A stretch of DNA of 64,000 nt from Filifactor villosus. Lineage in GTDB: Bacteria > Bacillota > Clostridia > Peptostreptococcales > Filifactoraceae. Positions 7,938 through 17,570 of the stretch are shown here, in pieces. Position numbers and translations under genes: made by a program. Numbering within the stretch: position 1 is the first letter of the stretch; each line of letters starts with the position of its first letter. Below the pieces are notes generated by a model. The model worked only from the letters and a program-made list of their open reading frames with translations. It was not told the DNA's origin and searched no databases. The stretch lies in assembly GCF_042652965.1 (NCBI RefSeq), contig NZ_JBHSHL010000022.1, positions 1 through 64,000 on the forward strand. Reading direction: 5' to 3'.

Positions 7938-9050
7938 ATGAATAAGAAAGATGTCAAGAAAAACACCGATGCTCCAAGTCTTGAGGAGAGGAAGAAGGCG
8001 CTTGATGCCACGATGGCAAAGATAGAAAAGGACTTCGGTAAGGGTTCTATCATGATGCTCGGCGATAACGTCAAGATGAATATCGAAACGATATCGACAG
8101 GTTCTTTGGGATTGGATCTCGCTCTTGGAGTGGGTGGTTTGCCCAGAGGAAGAATCGTTGAGATCTACGGGCCTGAATCTTCCGGAAAGACGACCGTTGC
8201 TCTTCATGCCGTTGCAGAGGCACAGAAGGCAGGGGGTTTGGCTGCGTTCATCGATGCGGAGCACGCTTTGGATCCTGTTTATGCAAAGGCTCTGGGGGTC
8301 GATATTGACAATCTTATTATTTCACAGCCGGACAATGGAGAGCAGGCATTGGAGATTGCGGAATCCCTTGTGAAGAGCGGTATCATAGATATCCTGGTCA
8401 TCGACTCCGTTGCAGCCCTTGTACCTCGGTCCGAGATCGAAGGAGAGATGGGAGATTCGCATGTAGGACTTCAGGCGCGTTTGATGTCTCAAGCTCTTCG
8501 AAAACTTGCGGGAACGATCAATCGTTTTAAGACTGTGACCATCTTTATCAACCAGCTTAGAGAGAAGATAGGAGTGATGTTCGGCAGCCCCGAAACAACT
8601 ACGGGAGGTAGGGCTTTGAAATTCTATTCAACTCTAAGACTGGATATTCGCCGTTCGGATGCCATCAAAAAAGGAGACGAAGTCATCGGAAACAGGACCA
8701 AGGTCAAGGTCGTCAAAAACAAGGTCGCTCCGCCGTTTAGACAGGCCGAGTTCGATATTATGTACGGAGAAGGAATATCTAAGGTGGGAGAGATCGTAGA
8801 TCTCGGTGCAAAGTTCGATGTTATCGAAAAGGCGGGAGCCTGGTATTCCTATAACGATACGAAGTTGGGGCAGGGACGTGAGAATGTAAAGACGTTTTTG
8901 CTTGAAAATGCGGAATTGAGAGATGAGATAGAGATGAAAATAAGAACTCATATTTTGTCGAATGGAGAGGATATGGAACAGGAGATCGATGAAGAGATGC
9001 CGGAGACAGATCAAACAGTTTCGGAAGAAGGCCCTGTAGAACAGGATTAG
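7938..9050 (+). CDS. recA: Recombinase RecA
   Basis: RecA forms the nucleoprotein filament for homologous recombination and activates LexA self-cleavage. The 370-residue product has an AGGGGAGG ribosome binding site before ATG 7938. Walker A is GPESSGKTT (78-86), loop L1 is around SEIEGEMGDSHVGLQARLMS, and loop L2 is GSPETTTGGRALKFYS. The C-terminal tail is rich in Asp and Glu, as in other RecA proteins. It is preceded by its own strong promoter with a LexA box and followed by two terminators, so it is monocistronic. Confidence 0.98.
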   Translation: MNKKDVKKNTDAPSLEERKKALDATMAKIEKDFGKGSIMMLGDNVKMNIETISTGSLGLDLALGVGGLPRGRIVEIYGPESSGKTTVALHAVAEAQKAGGLAAFIDAEHALDPVYAKALGVDIDNLIISQPDNGEQALEIAESLVKSGIIDILVIDSVAALVPRSEIEGEMGDSHVGLQARLMSQALRKLAGTINRFKTVTIFINQLREKIGVMFGSPETTTGGRALKFYSTLRLDIRRSDAIKKGDEVIGNRTKVKVVKNKVAPPFRQAEFDIMYGEGISKVGEIVDLGAKFDVIEKAGAWYSYNDTKLGQGRENVKTFLLENAELRDEIEMKIRTHILSNGEDMEQEIDEEMPETDQTVSEEGPVEQD

Positions 9051-9193
9051 GCCGTTTCTATCCATTGGAACTATCGATTCAATATCCTTTGTATTGTAGG
9101 AGCTGAAACGGATTTTTGTGTTTGTAGATGTGGCTATGACTACACTTCTATTGGAGAATAGTATTACTCATCCAAAGGATGGACGGAGAAGGA

Positions 9194-9217
9194 GCAGGGG
9201 ATCTTCCCCTGCTTTTC
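9194..9217 (+). terminator. Intrinsic terminator after recA
   Basis: GCAGGGGA/TCCCCTGC hairpin followed by TTTTCT. Confidence 0.85.
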
Positions 9218-9223
9218 TACATA

Positions 9224-9265
9224 AAAAAACTCTTGCCGTGACGGATCATCCTGCAAGAGTTTTTG
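9224..9265. terminator. Bidirectional terminator between recA and the glutaredoxin-like gene
   Basis: AAAAACTCTTGC pairs with GCAAGAGTTTTT. The A tract on one side and T tract on the other let it serve both recA and the convergent gene at 9298. Confidence 0.85.
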
Positions 9266-9297
9266 AAAGATTTGAACGGTTTTTTTGAATGGAATCC

Positions 9298-9528
9298 TTA
9301 AAGTCCCAAAAGAGAATTAATCTTTGCCTTGTCAAATCCCATAATAAGTTCATCGTCAATATAGATTGCCGGGACACCCATAATACGATTGCTCATCAAG
9401 AATTTTCTTGCTTCGGGATCCTTGCTGATGTCTTTTTCGGAATACTCGATGTTGTTCTCCTTGAAGTAATCCATTGCTTCGTGGCAAAAATGACAAGTCG
9501 GACTTGTATAAATAACTACCTTTTTCAT
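9298..9528 (-). CDS. Glutaredoxin-like thiol redox protein
   Basis: A small (76-residue) thioredoxin-fold protein of the glutaredoxin / NrdH / YruB type, which reduces disulfides or glutaredoxin-type partners in the cytosol. The active site is CHFC (residues 12-15) in the context YTSPTCHFC. A conserved cis-Pro motif GVPAIYID and a C-terminal GFDKAKI helix complete the fold. The start at 9528 follows AAAGGAGAG on the minus strand. It is a single-gene unit convergent with recA. Confidence 0.9.
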   Translation of the reverse strand: MKKVVIYTSPTCHFCHEAMDYFKENNIEYSEKDISKDPEARKFLMSNRIMGVPAIYIDDELIMGFDKAKINSLLGL

Positions 9529-9848
9529 AAAAATCTCTCCTTTGCTATAACTGTATTATTTTATACTGCAGGATACTGCGAATTGCCGTCGAATGACGGC
9601 CGTTGTTTCTCATAAGTTACTTATACCATTATATCTTCCTTTTAATCACAATAGTTGAAAATTTATCTCATCACAAAACGATATGGACCTGGAGAAGTCG
9701 GTGAGATTGATATCAATCATTTACATACCGATATAAAACGGTGTGGAAAGAGGGTAATATTTTGTGCAATATTTCCAAAAGAATACAAAACAAATAAATT
9801 GTTAGGACGGAGAAAGTGTGAGATAATAGAAACGGAAAAATCTAAAGC

Positions 9849-9976
9849 GATACTGCATCATTCAAAACATCAGCATAAAATCAATTTTGTACGAAGGGTG
9901 AAATTCTTGGAACTGTCGATATAACAAACCTTTGTGTTTTATAAAATCGGAAATTCGACTTTGTGCGGTGTTTTCC
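9849..9976 (-). repeat. Repeat family D, copy D2 (well preserved)
   Basis: GATACTGCATCATTCAAAAC at one end and TTGTGCGGTGTTTTCC at the other form inverted ends. Its reverse complement aligns along its length with the copies at 39875 and 52371. It ends about 20 bases before the hprK start and so lies in the hprK leader. Confidence 0.75.
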
Positions 9977-9997
9977 TAAGAAGGGGAGGGAAGGGAT

Positions 9998-10936
9998 TTG
10001 GAATGGAAGAAGGACATATCTGTCAGGAGAATGGTCAAGGATCTCGGCGTAGAGATCATGGCGGAGCCCAAGGACAGAGATTATTTTGTTGACAACTCCG
10101 ATATCAACAGACCGGGGATCCAGCTGGCAGGCTTTTACGAGCACTTCCCCAGAGAAAGGATCCAGGTTATGGGAAAGGTCGAGTTCGCCTACCTGATGTC
10201 CTTGTCCGAGAGGACCCAAAGAGAAGTGTTGGACAAGTTTTTTTCCTACGAGATCCCCGCTCTTTTTGTAACGAGAGGGATGAGGCCTACTTCGCTGTTT
10301 GTAGAGTCGGCAAAGACGAACAACCGTTATCTTTTGTGCAGTGAACTTCCGACCACGATGTTTATCAACAAATTGGTCACCTATATGAATCAGATCATTG
10401 CGCCCAAGGAAGTGATGCATGCGGTCTTGGTCGATGTGGACGGGATCGGTATCCTGATCAAAGGGGCCAGCGGAGTCGGAAAGAGCGAGACCGCCTTGGA
10501 ACTGATTCGAAGAGGCCATAGACTGATCGCGGACGATGTGGTAGAGATCAAGAAGCTGGAGGACGGAGTCCTGGTGGGTCAAGCACCTAAACTGACCAAA
10601 AATTTGATGGAAATTAGGGGGATCGGCCTGCTCGATATCCAGAAACTCTTTGGAATGGGAGCGGTGAAGTCTTCCAAGGTGATAGATATGGTCGTCTACC
10701 TCGAAAACTGGCAGGAGGGAAAGTATTATGACAGGCTGGGCATCGACACCGAGTATGAGAAGATCTTCGATGTGCCTCTCGAAAAGAACGTCGTTCCGGT
10801 CAGACCGGGGAGAAACCTGGCGATCATTATAGAAATAGCGGCACGTAACTTCAGGCAGAAGATGCTCGGTTACAACGTTGCGCAGGAGTTTAACGACAAA
10901 CTGTTCAAAAAAACAAGTAAGGAAGAGGGAATGTAG
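9998..10936 (+). CDS. hprK: HPr kinase/phosphorylase
   Basis: HprK phosphorylates HPr on Ser46 (and reverses this) to drive carbon catabolite control in Gram-positive bacteria. The 312-residue product starts at TTG 9998, just after AAGGGGAGGGAAGG. The C-terminal kinase domain has a P-loop GASGVGKSE (about 155-163), then RRGHRLIADDVVEI and the family motif EIRGIGLLDI. The N-terminal domain is normal length. It overlaps the glucokinase gene by one base, placing sugar phosphorylation and its regulator on one transcript. Confidence 0.96.
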   Translation: MEWKKDISVRRMVKDLGVEIMAEPKDRDYFVDNSDINRPGIQLAGFYEHFPRERIQVMGKVEFAYLMSLSERTQREVLDKFFSYEIPALFVTRGMRPTSLFVESAKTNNRYLLCSELPTTMFINKLVTYMNQIIAPKEVMHAVLVDVDGIGILIKGASGVGKSETALELIRRGHRLIADDVVEIKKLEDGVLVGQAPKLTKNLMEIRGIGLLDIQKLFGMGAVKSSKVIDMVVYLENWQEGKYYDRLGIDTEYEKIFDVPLEKNVVPVRPGRNLAIIIEIAARNFRQKMLGYNVAQEFNDKLFKKTSKEEGM

Positions 10937-11859
10937 TGTATTATATAGGAATAGATATCGGGGGAACCAATATAAAAGCGGCTATGGTAGCAAGGGATGG
11001 CACCATCTTGGAAAAATATACGATCAAAACCCCGAAGAACCTGATCGCGTTTTATGAGGGGCTTCAGCACTGTATCTATCGTGTAACTCAGAAGTCGGGA
11101 ACGACGACGGGAAAGATCGTCGGGATCGGAGTAGGGATACCGGGCAACGTCGACAAGGACGGGATGGTCTATAACTTTGTCAACTTGGGAATAGAGCGGG
11201 AGGCCTTGGGAGAAAAACTCTCGAAGCTATATACGGGGGCGAAGGTAAGAATTGCTAACGATGCCTATGTTGCAGGACTGGCGGAGCACGAATTCGGAGC
11301 CTTGAAAGACTGTAGAAACGCGATCCTGCTCACCTTGGGAACGGGAATAGGAAGTTCCCTGGTGTTGAACGGTTCTCTCTATACCTCTACCCAAGGATTT
11401 ACTCCTGAGTGTGGACATATGAGTATCCGAAAAAACGACTTTGACTGCAACTGCGGGAACAACGGCTGTTTTGAGACCTTTTGTTCGGCGACCGGATTTA
11501 CGAAGCAGGCGATCTTGTTCCTCGAGAAAAACACTCTCAACACTTCTTTGAGACCCTCGGGGTTGAGCCCGATACAGATCTTGGAGGCCTATGCGCAAGG
11601 GGATGCGGCGGCGGTTCGGATCACGGATCGTTTTGTCGAAGATCTCTCGATCGGGATCGGGAACCTTATCAATATGTTTTTGCCGGATAAGGTTGCAATT
11701 GGAGGAGGGTTTTCAAAGGGGCTGTCTCCTCTGCTGGAGAAGATAGAGGAGAAAAGTAACGCGAAGGCTCTCAACAAATTCAAACAAAAGACTTCGGTCG
11801 TGCGTGCCGAACTGTTGAACGATGCTGGAGTAGTCGGTGCGGCTATGCTCAATCTCTAA
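10936..11859 (+). CDS. ROK-family glucokinase
   Basis: It likely phosphorylates glucose with ATP. The 307-residue protein begins at GTG 10936, overlapping the hprK stop. It has the phosphate motif DIGGTNIK (about 6-13), LTLGTGIGSS, the substrate motif ECGHMSI, and the ROK zinc motif CNCGNNGCFE with three cysteines. No N-terminal helix-turn-helix is present, so it is a kinase and not a ROK repressor. Glucose is the most likely substrate for this subgroup, but other hexoses are possible. Confidence 0.9.
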   Translation: MYYIGIDIGGTNIKAAMVARDGTILEKYTIKTPKNLIAFYEGLQHCIYRVTQKSGTTTGKIVGIGVGIPGNVDKDGMVYNFVNLGIEREALGEKLSKLYTGAKVRIANDAYVAGLAEHEFGALKDCRNAILLTLGTGIGSSLVLNGSLYTSTQGFTPECGHMSIRKNDFDCNCGNNGCFETFCSATGFTKQAILFLEKNTLNTSLRPSGLSPIQILEAYAQGDAAAVRITDRFVEDLSIGIGNLINMFLPDKVAIGGGFSKGLSPLLEKIEEKSNAKALNKFKQKTSVVRAELLNDAGVVGAAMLNL

Positions 11860-11902
11860 ATACTGACGTTGAGCTGTGAGAAACTTTGTAAGGAGAAGGA
11901 AG

Positions 11903-13213
11903 ATGCAAATTCAGTTACAGGAAGATGTCTTGTTTATTTTGGAAGAATTGGAAAAAAACGGCCACAGTGCCTATCTGGTAGGAGGAAGTATCCGCGATGC
12001 CATCATCGGACGCGAGCACCTGGATTATGATATTTCGACTTCGGCGAGCGTGGAAGAGATGGAGGAGATCTTTTCGAAGTTTAAGAGGATCGACGTCGGG
12101 AGGAAGTACGGCAATCTTAAGATCGGCATCGATGGAAAAAACTACGTCGAAGTGACGACCTTTCGAAAGGACGGTACCTACTTTGATCATCGCCACCCCT
12201 CCGAGGTGGAATTTGTGGGAGATATCGAGCAGGATGTATCTCGAAGGGATTTTACGATCAACGCCTTTGCCTACTCGAAGGATGGAAGGCTGATCGACTT
12301 GTTTGACGGTCAGGGAGACATCGACAGAAGGCTGATCCGAACCATCGGAGAGCCTCTGGATCGGTTTGTTGAAGATCCCTTGAGGATGATGAGGGCGGTC
12401 CGCTTCTGTGCACAGTTGGACTTCCTCATAGAAGAGAGGACCTTCGATACGATCAAGACCTGTGCATCGATGATAAGGAAGGTATCCAAGGAGAGGGTGA
12501 GGGAGGAGTTGAGCAAAATCATTTTGGCGGACTTCTCATCCAAGGGAATGAGATTGCTCAGCATAACGGGGCTTTTGCAATACATCATCCCCGACTTGGA
12601 CAAGAGTTTCTACCTCAACGACGCAAAGACGAAGAAGGAGGGCTTTGCCTTGGAACATATGCTCTGCGTGCTCTCGTCGGTAGAGCCTGTCTTGGAGCTT
12701 CGTTTGGCAGCGCTGCTCCACGGGATCACCAAGCCCTTTGTTACCGAAAAATCCATCTATCAAAATCATGTGCACCTTCGCTCGAATATGGTACTTATGA
12801 TCCTGAAGGACTTGAGATATCCAAAAAACCTTATTGAGCAGGTGGTCAATATCGTCAAGTTTTACGACATGAATCAGTGGAACCTTTCGGAGAAGGACCT
12901 CAAAAAGATGATCGCCATGATGGGAGAAGACGGGATCAACAATGTCGTCAAGCTCAGAGAGGCCAACCGAAGCTGTGAGTTGAGGGAAGATTATTTTGAG
13001 TCGAGGGTAAAAAACATCCTGCACAACAAGGAACCGGTGTCCAAGAAGGATATGAAGATCAACGGCTATGACCTGATTAAGATAGGTTTTGAGGGGATTG
13101 ACATCGGAGAGACCTTGGAGCTCCTCTATGAAGAAATTTTGGAGGACAGCAGCTTAAACCGAAAAGATCTTCTGTACCAAAGAGCAATCGAGATTTGTAA
13201 AACAAAAAGGTAG
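11903..13213 (+). CDS. cca: CCA tRNA nucleotidyltransferase
   Basis: It adds or repairs the 3' CCA end of tRNAs. The product is 436 residues from ATG 11903, preceded by AAGGAGAAGG. An upstream in-frame start at 11876 is less likely. Class II nucleotidyltransferase marks are LVGGSIRDAIIG, the catalytic DYDIS (Asp-x-Asp), RRDFTINAFAY and the nucleotide-selecting region VEDPLRMMRAVRFCAQ. The C-terminal body is long, as in Bacillus-type CCA enzymes, with an HD-like region around the 240s-270s. Confidence 0.93.
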   Translation: MQIQLQEDVLFILEELEKNGHSAYLVGGSIRDAIIGREHLDYDISTSASVEEMEEIFSKFKRIDVGRKYGNLKIGIDGKNYVEVTTFRKDGTYFDHRHPSEVEFVGDIEQDVSRRDFTINAFAYSKDGRLIDLFDGQGDIDRRLIRTIGEPLDRFVEDPLRMMRAVRFCAQLDFLIEERTFDTIKTCASMIRKVSKERVREELSKIILADFSSKGMRLLSITGLLQYIIPDLDKSFYLNDAKTKKEGFALEHMLCVLSSVEPVLELRLAALLHGITKPFVTEKSIYQNHVHLRSNMVLMILKDLRYPKNLIEQVVNIVKFYDMNQWNLSEKDLKKMIAMMGEDGINNVVKLREANRSCELREDYFESRVKNILHNKEPVSKKDMKINGYDLIKIGFEGIDIGETLELLYEEILEDSSLNRKDLLYQRAIEICKTKR

Positions 13214-13287
13214 TGTTCCCCTATGGGAATAGGGTATAATGGTAGGTAGGAACATAATTTTACAAAATTTATCTATGGGGTGATTGT

Positions 13288-14106
13288 ATGAACTATGAAA
13301 AAATAATCAGAGGTCTTAAGACGGTAAGAGATTTCAAGGACAAATCGGTGGGAGAAGAAGTCCTCAAAGCAATGGTGGACTATGCCTCCTCCTTGACTTT
13401 GCCGACGGCATCCAAGGTAAATGTGAAGACGGTCTATCGCGGAACGGATGTGGAAGAAAGCCTTAAGGGGAAGGTCGGTTATTTCGGTAATCTGATTGCG
13501 GCTCCTCACTACATCCTTGCTTACGGAGAAGACAGCTCCGACTTCAGAGTTAATGCCGGCTACTTTATGGAAGCGCTGCGTTTTAAGGCGGAAGAAGCGG
13601 AACTTGGGACCTGCTGGCTTGAGGCCAATAACGATAAAGCGTTGAAGATCGCCTTAGGTGTAGAGGAAGATGAGTTTATCGCCGGTATCTTGGCGGTCGG
13701 GATCCCCTACGAAGGCTATTTCAGACAGGATATCGAGAAAAAGAGCGACAGAAACTCCGCCTCCGAGATCGTATATTCTTCCTCCTGGGGAAATGAAGTG
13801 ATGTGGGATGATCTCTATCAGCTGGGAGTGGGAGAGGCTTTTTCACTTGTTCGACTTGCTCCTTCGGCAGGCAATCAACAGCCGTGGAAATTTGTCATGG
13901 AGGGAAGTGAGATCTATCTGTTTATGCTCAACAGGGGCAAGGAGCTGACGGATCTCGAAACGGGGATTATCCTCCTCTATTTGGAAAAAGCCTTTATGAA
14001 CCTGCATATTCGAAGACTTGAGAAGTCGCAGGAGGAGCTCGAGAAGGCGATCTCGACCATGAAGATCCCGGCAGACTACGCTTGCAGAGCGGTCTACACC
14101 TTATAG
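13288..14106 (+). CDS. Nitroreductase-family protein
   Basis: An FMN-dependent oxidoreductase-type protein of 272 residues with two nitroreductase-like halves, as in the TM1586-type group. Marks are the N-terminal KTVRDFKDKSV (about 12-22), a first-half motif GTCWLEANND, and in the second half VRLAPSAGNQQPWKFV, the classic flavin-phosphate region. Substrate unknown. It follows cca after 74 bases; a CCCTAT/ATAGGG hairpin runs into a TATAAT-like box at about 13235-13240, which may be its promoter. Confidence 0.85.
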   Translation: MNYEKIIRGLKTVRDFKDKSVGEEVLKAMVDYASSLTLPTASKVNVKTVYRGTDVEESLKGKVGYFGNLIAAPHYILAYGEDSSDFRVNAGYFMEALRFKAEEAELGTCWLEANNDKALKIALGVEEDEFIAGILAVGIPYEGYFRQDIEKKSDRNSASEIVYSSSWGNEVMWDDLYQLGVGEAFSLVRLAPSAGNQQPWKFVMEGSEIYLFMLNRGKELTDLETGIILLYLEKAFMNLHIRRLEKSQEELEKAISTMKIPADYACRAVYTL

Positions 14107-14112
14107 AACCGA

Positions 14113-14138
14113 GTTCTCGTATATCGAAATACGAGAGA
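14113..14138 (+). terminator. Weak hairpin terminator after the nitroreductase gene
   Basis: TTCTCGTAT/ATACGAGAGAA hairpin without a strong T run. Termination strength is uncertain. Confidence 0.45.
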
Positions 14139-14301
14139 ATAAAAGAATTGAACCGGGAAACAAAGAAAGAACACGGAACTTATGTATACCGAAAAACAAA
14201 CCTTAGACGGATCTGTGCTTAAGATGGTGGGTCTGTTTAAGGTTTTATTTGGAAGTTCACAAAGCAAGTATGAGGAAATTTTTAGGATCGGGAGATGGAA
14301 G

Positions 14302-16467
14302 ATGAATTTGGAGCAATTGAACGAACCTCAAAGGGATGCGGTATGTACACCGGATGGAAACTTGCTGATCCTTGCGGGAGCGGGATCGGGAAAAACGAAG
14401 GTGATTACACACAGGATCGCCTACCTGATAGAAGAAGGGATATCGCCGTCTGCAATCCTGGCCCTCACCTTTACCAATAAGGCGGCGAGGGAGATGAAGG
14501 AGAGGATGGAGGTTCTCTTGGGCGTATCGGTGACCGGAATGTGGATAGGAACCTTCCACTCTATGTTTTTGAGGATATTGAGAGCCCATATCGACAAACT
14601 CGGCTATGACAGAAACTTTGTGGTCTACGACACCTACGACCAAACTTCTCTTATCAAGGAGTGTATGAAGGTCAAGAAGGTCAGTGATAAGGTAAAACCT
14701 TCTTTTTTTCTCTCCCATATTTCGGATTGGAAGAACGAGCTCAAGTTTGTCGAGGGCTTTCCCAAGGAAGAACTTTTGACTACTGAGTTGAGACAGGCCT
14801 ATGATGTCTATGAGATGTATCAGAAGAGGTTGGCGGCAAACAACGCTCTGGACTTCGATGACATCCTTCTTCTCGCCTTCAAACTGCTGAAGGAGTTTGA
14901 GGAGGTCAGAGAGAAGTATCAGACGAAGTTCAGGCATGTTCTGGTCGATGAGTATCAGGATACAAACTACCTTCAATATCAATTGATTAACCTTATCGCG
15001 GGAAAACATCGCAATCTCTGCGTCGTAGGCGATGACGATCAGTCCATCTATGCCTGGAGGGGAGCGGATATTCGTAACATCCTTGAGTTCGAAAAGGACC
15101 ATAAGGACGCCAAGGTCATCCGCTTGGAGCAAAACTATCGGTCTACGCAGACCATCCTCAATGCAGCCCACGATGTGATCTCAAAAAACACGGGAAGGAT
15201 GCGAAAAAAACTCTGGACAAGCAACGGAGACGGAGAGCCGATCACCTTGAAGAAGGTCTATTCGGAACAGGATGAAGGCGTGTGGATCAGTAACGAAATT
15301 CATTCGTTGCATCGTAAAGGTGTTGATTTCAGTGAAATTGCCATCCTCTACCGCACCAATGCCCAGTCCAGGGCAATCGAGGATGCACTGGTGCTTAACG
15401 ACCTTCCTTATCAGGTCTACGGAGGAATGAAGTTCTACGATCGCAAGGAGATCAAGGACATTCTGGCCTATCTGAGACTGGTATCTAATACGGGAGATGA
15501 CGTATCCCTGAAGAGGATCGTCAACGTGCCCAGACGGGGAATCGGATTGAAGACGATCGAAAAGCTCGAAGTCTTATCGGAACAGGCGGGCTTGAGCATC
15601 TATCAATATATTCTAAACGACGCTATGTATGATTTTTCGCCCAAGCAGAGAACAGCTCTCAAAGACTTTATCAAGATGATGGAAACCTTTCGGGTTATGG
15701 CTCAGGTCCTTTCCTTCGATGAGCTTATCGAAAAAATCTTGTCCAACAGCGGTTACTATACGGAGTTGCAGTCGGACAAGAGCGATGAGAGCAGAAGTCG
15801 GTTGGAAAACCTTGGCGAGTTTATGTCGGTGGCAAAGGATTATGAGAAAAATAAAGAAGAGGAGGAAGGCATTGCCGACTTCTTAAATTCCCTGTCGCTG
15901 GCGACGGATCAGGATGATAGTGACACAGGAGGCAGGATCTCCCTTATGACCCTTCACAGTGCCAAGGGCTTGGAGTTTGAAGCGGTCTTCATCGCAGGCA
16001 TGGAGGACGGCTTGTTTCCAAGTGCACGTTCGGTCTACGATGAGCTGAAACTCGAGGAGGAGAGAAGACTCTGCTATGTGGGTGTGACGAGGGCGAAGAA
16101 AAAACTCTACCTGAGTTATGCAACGAAGAGAACCTTGTACGGAAAGACCGAAATGGCAATCCCTTCAAGGTTTTTGAAGGATATCTCTCCCGAGTATCTA
16201 AAGGGAGATGCCGGAACTTCGCTGAAAGGACAGACCGCCTCCATCTACGAGAAGTACCGTAAAAAGTACAAGGCTCATATCGAGAGAGCTGTCAAGGAAG
16301 AGAAGAAGGACGGTCAGGACTTTGCTCCGGGCAGCAAGGTAAAACACAAGGTATTCGGAACGGGGACCGTCGTTGCCGGAGAAAAAGGGGTCTATACCAT
16401 CGTCTTCGAATCCAAGGGAATCAAGAAGATCGACACCTCGCTTGTAGAATTGCATCTGCTGAAATAG
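14302..16467 (+). CDS. pcrA: UvrD/PcrA-type DNA helicase
   Basis: A superfamily 1A 3'-5' helicase used in repair and replication-conflict removal. The product is 721 residues from ATG 14302 (GGGAGATGG upstream); a 40-residue longer version from 14182 is possible but its extension is unlike the family. Motifs in order are: Q motif LNEPQRDAV, Walker A AGAGSGKT (25-32), TFTNKAAREM, DEYQDTN, GDDDQSIYAWRGA, LEQNYRS, LMTLHSAKGLEF and VGVTRAKKKLYL. The C-terminal PcrA tail (GSKVKHKVFGTGTVV) is the RNA-polymerase-interacting region. It is full length. Confidence 0.96.
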   Translation: MNLEQLNEPQRDAVCTPDGNLLILAGAGSGKTKVITHRIAYLIEEGISPSAILALTFTNKAAREMKERMEVLLGVSVTGMWIGTFHSMFLRILRAHIDKLGYDRNFVVYDTYDQTSLIKECMKVKKVSDKVKPSFFLSHISDWKNELKFVEGFPKEELLTTELRQAYDVYEMYQKRLAANNALDFDDILLLAFKLLKEFEEVREKYQTKFRHVLVDEYQDTNYLQYQLINLIAGKHRNLCVVGDDDQSIYAWRGADIRNILEFEKDHKDAKVIRLEQNYRSTQTILNAAHDVISKNTGRMRKKLWTSNGDGEPITLKKVYSEQDEGVWISNEIHSLHRKGVDFSEIAILYRTNAQSRAIEDALVLNDLPYQVYGGMKFYDRKEIKDILAYLRLVSNTGDDVSLKRIVNVPRRGIGLKTIEKLEVLSEQAGLSIYQYILNDAMYDFSPKQRTALKDFIKMMETFRVMAQVLSFDELIEKILSNSGYYTELQSDKSDESRSRLENLGEFMSVAKDYEKNKEEEEGIADFLNSLSLATDQDDSDTGGRISLMTLHSAKGLEFEAVFIAGMEDGLFPSARSVYDELKLEEERRLCYVGVTRAKKKLYLSYATKRTLYGKTEMAIPSRFLKDISPEYLKGDAGTSLKGQTASIYEKYRKKYKAHIERAVKEEKKDGQDFAPGSKVKHKVFGTGTVVAGEKGVYTIVFESKGIKKIDTSLVELHLLK

Positions 16468-16599
16468 GCAGGTCTTGATCGGCTTGAAATCTCATATTTT
16501 TGGAAACGATATGAACAGGAAACAAGGCGATCGTAGAATATAGTCCGCTACAGGAGAGTTTTAAGAGGGAACGATCAAGACGGAGAACATCGATAGGAT

Positions 16600-16722
16600 A
16601 ATGCTGAATAAATTTGAAGTCTTGATTTTCCTACGTATTTGTCAAAAATGAAATTTTGGAAAATCATCAAGAAATTCATCGTTTATATAAAAGTGATTTT
16701 ACATCGATGTTTTGAATTACGC
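16600..16722 (+). repeat. Degenerate repeat family D, copy D3
   Basis: The 3' part GTGATTTTACATCGATGTTTTGAATTACGCAT matches in outline the end of the family D copies at 39875 and 52371. The 5' half is decayed. It overlaps the leader of dut. Confidence 0.4.
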
Positions 16723-16747
16723 ATTGGCGGACAAAGGAGGTGAAGGT

Positions 16748-17182
16748 ATGAAAAAGGTATTGTTCGAGAAAATTCATCCGGATGCGGTCATCCCCTTCTA
16801 TGCACACGAGGGAGATGCAGGGATGGATTTGTTTTCGATTGAGGAACTCGTGATAAAAAGTTCAGAGAGTGCTTTGGTCCACACGGGCTTGAAGATGAGA
16901 CTTCCCAAACATACGGAAGCTCAAGTAAGGCCGAGGAGCGGTTTGGCTCTCAAACATCAGATCACGGTTTTGAATAGTCCGGGAACCGTCGATGAAGGAT
17001 ATCGGGGCGAACTCTGCATCATCCTGATCAACCACGGGAAAGAGCCCTTCAAGGTCGAAAAGGGGATGAAGATTGCCCAAATGATCATTGCTCCCGTTAT
17101 GCAAGTCAAGGTGGAAGAAACCTCCGATGTCGGTACGGACACCTCCAGGGGAGAGAAGGGGTTCGGCTCTTCGGGAGTATAG
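16748..17182 (+). CDS. dut: dUTP diphosphatase
   Basis: It hydrolyses dUTP to dUMP and pyrophosphate, keeping uracil out of DNA and feeding dTMP synthesis. The product is 144 residues from ATG 16748, with AAAGGAGGTGA (16734-16744) at ideal spacing. All five trimeric dUTPase motifs are present in order: AHEGDAGMDL, RPRSGLALKH, NSPGTVDEGYRGEL, GMKIAQMII and RGEKGFGSSG. It is complete and stands alone between intergenic repeat-rich stretches. Confidence 0.96.
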   Translation: MKKVLFEKIHPDAVIPFYAHEGDAGMDLFSIEELVIKSSESALVHTGLKMRLPKHTEAQVRPRSGLALKHQITVLNSPGTVDEGYRGELCIILINHGKEPFKVEKGMKIAQMIIAPVMQVKVEETSDVGTDTSRGEKGFGSSGV

Positions 17183-17570
17183 ACGTTACAGTTTGCTGCA
17201 TGAAGCACATAGCTTATTGTTCAAGCAAGCGGACGCAGATCAGGTTTCGCTCAGAGAGATAAACCGATAACACGATTACGCCCGCAAAAACTGTAGAAAA
17301 CACCGCATAATTCCAAAAAGTAGCGAAAAATCGGTTTTTCTTGAACAAAACCATTCGTCGAAAGTTTGTATTTGGAAAGGGTTTCTACACTTCGTAAAAA
17401 ACAAAGGAGAAATCATTTTGCGTCTTTGAGCGGTACTTCCTGTATTTTTGTGGGGGTATCAGGAGAGTTATACTCAATCGAAGATTCTGTTGCTTGCGGA
17501 TATGGATACAGAAAACATCTTTGTGCAATGTTTGCTCAGGGGTTTTGAAAAAACGGAAGGGATGTGAGTT
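17183..17570. other. Intergenic region upstream of the RocB-like gene
   Basis: No gene recognised. An ACACCGCATAATTCC stretch at about 17306-17320, followed by GAAAAATCGGTTTTTC, looks like a fragment of repeat family D. No clear promoter could be chosen. Confidence 0.4.

Noticed and set aside
9289..9615. 108-codon plus-strand frame opposite the glutaredoxin-like gene
   Set aside because: The minus-strand frame has a clear CxxC thioredoxin-fold product and ribosome binding site.
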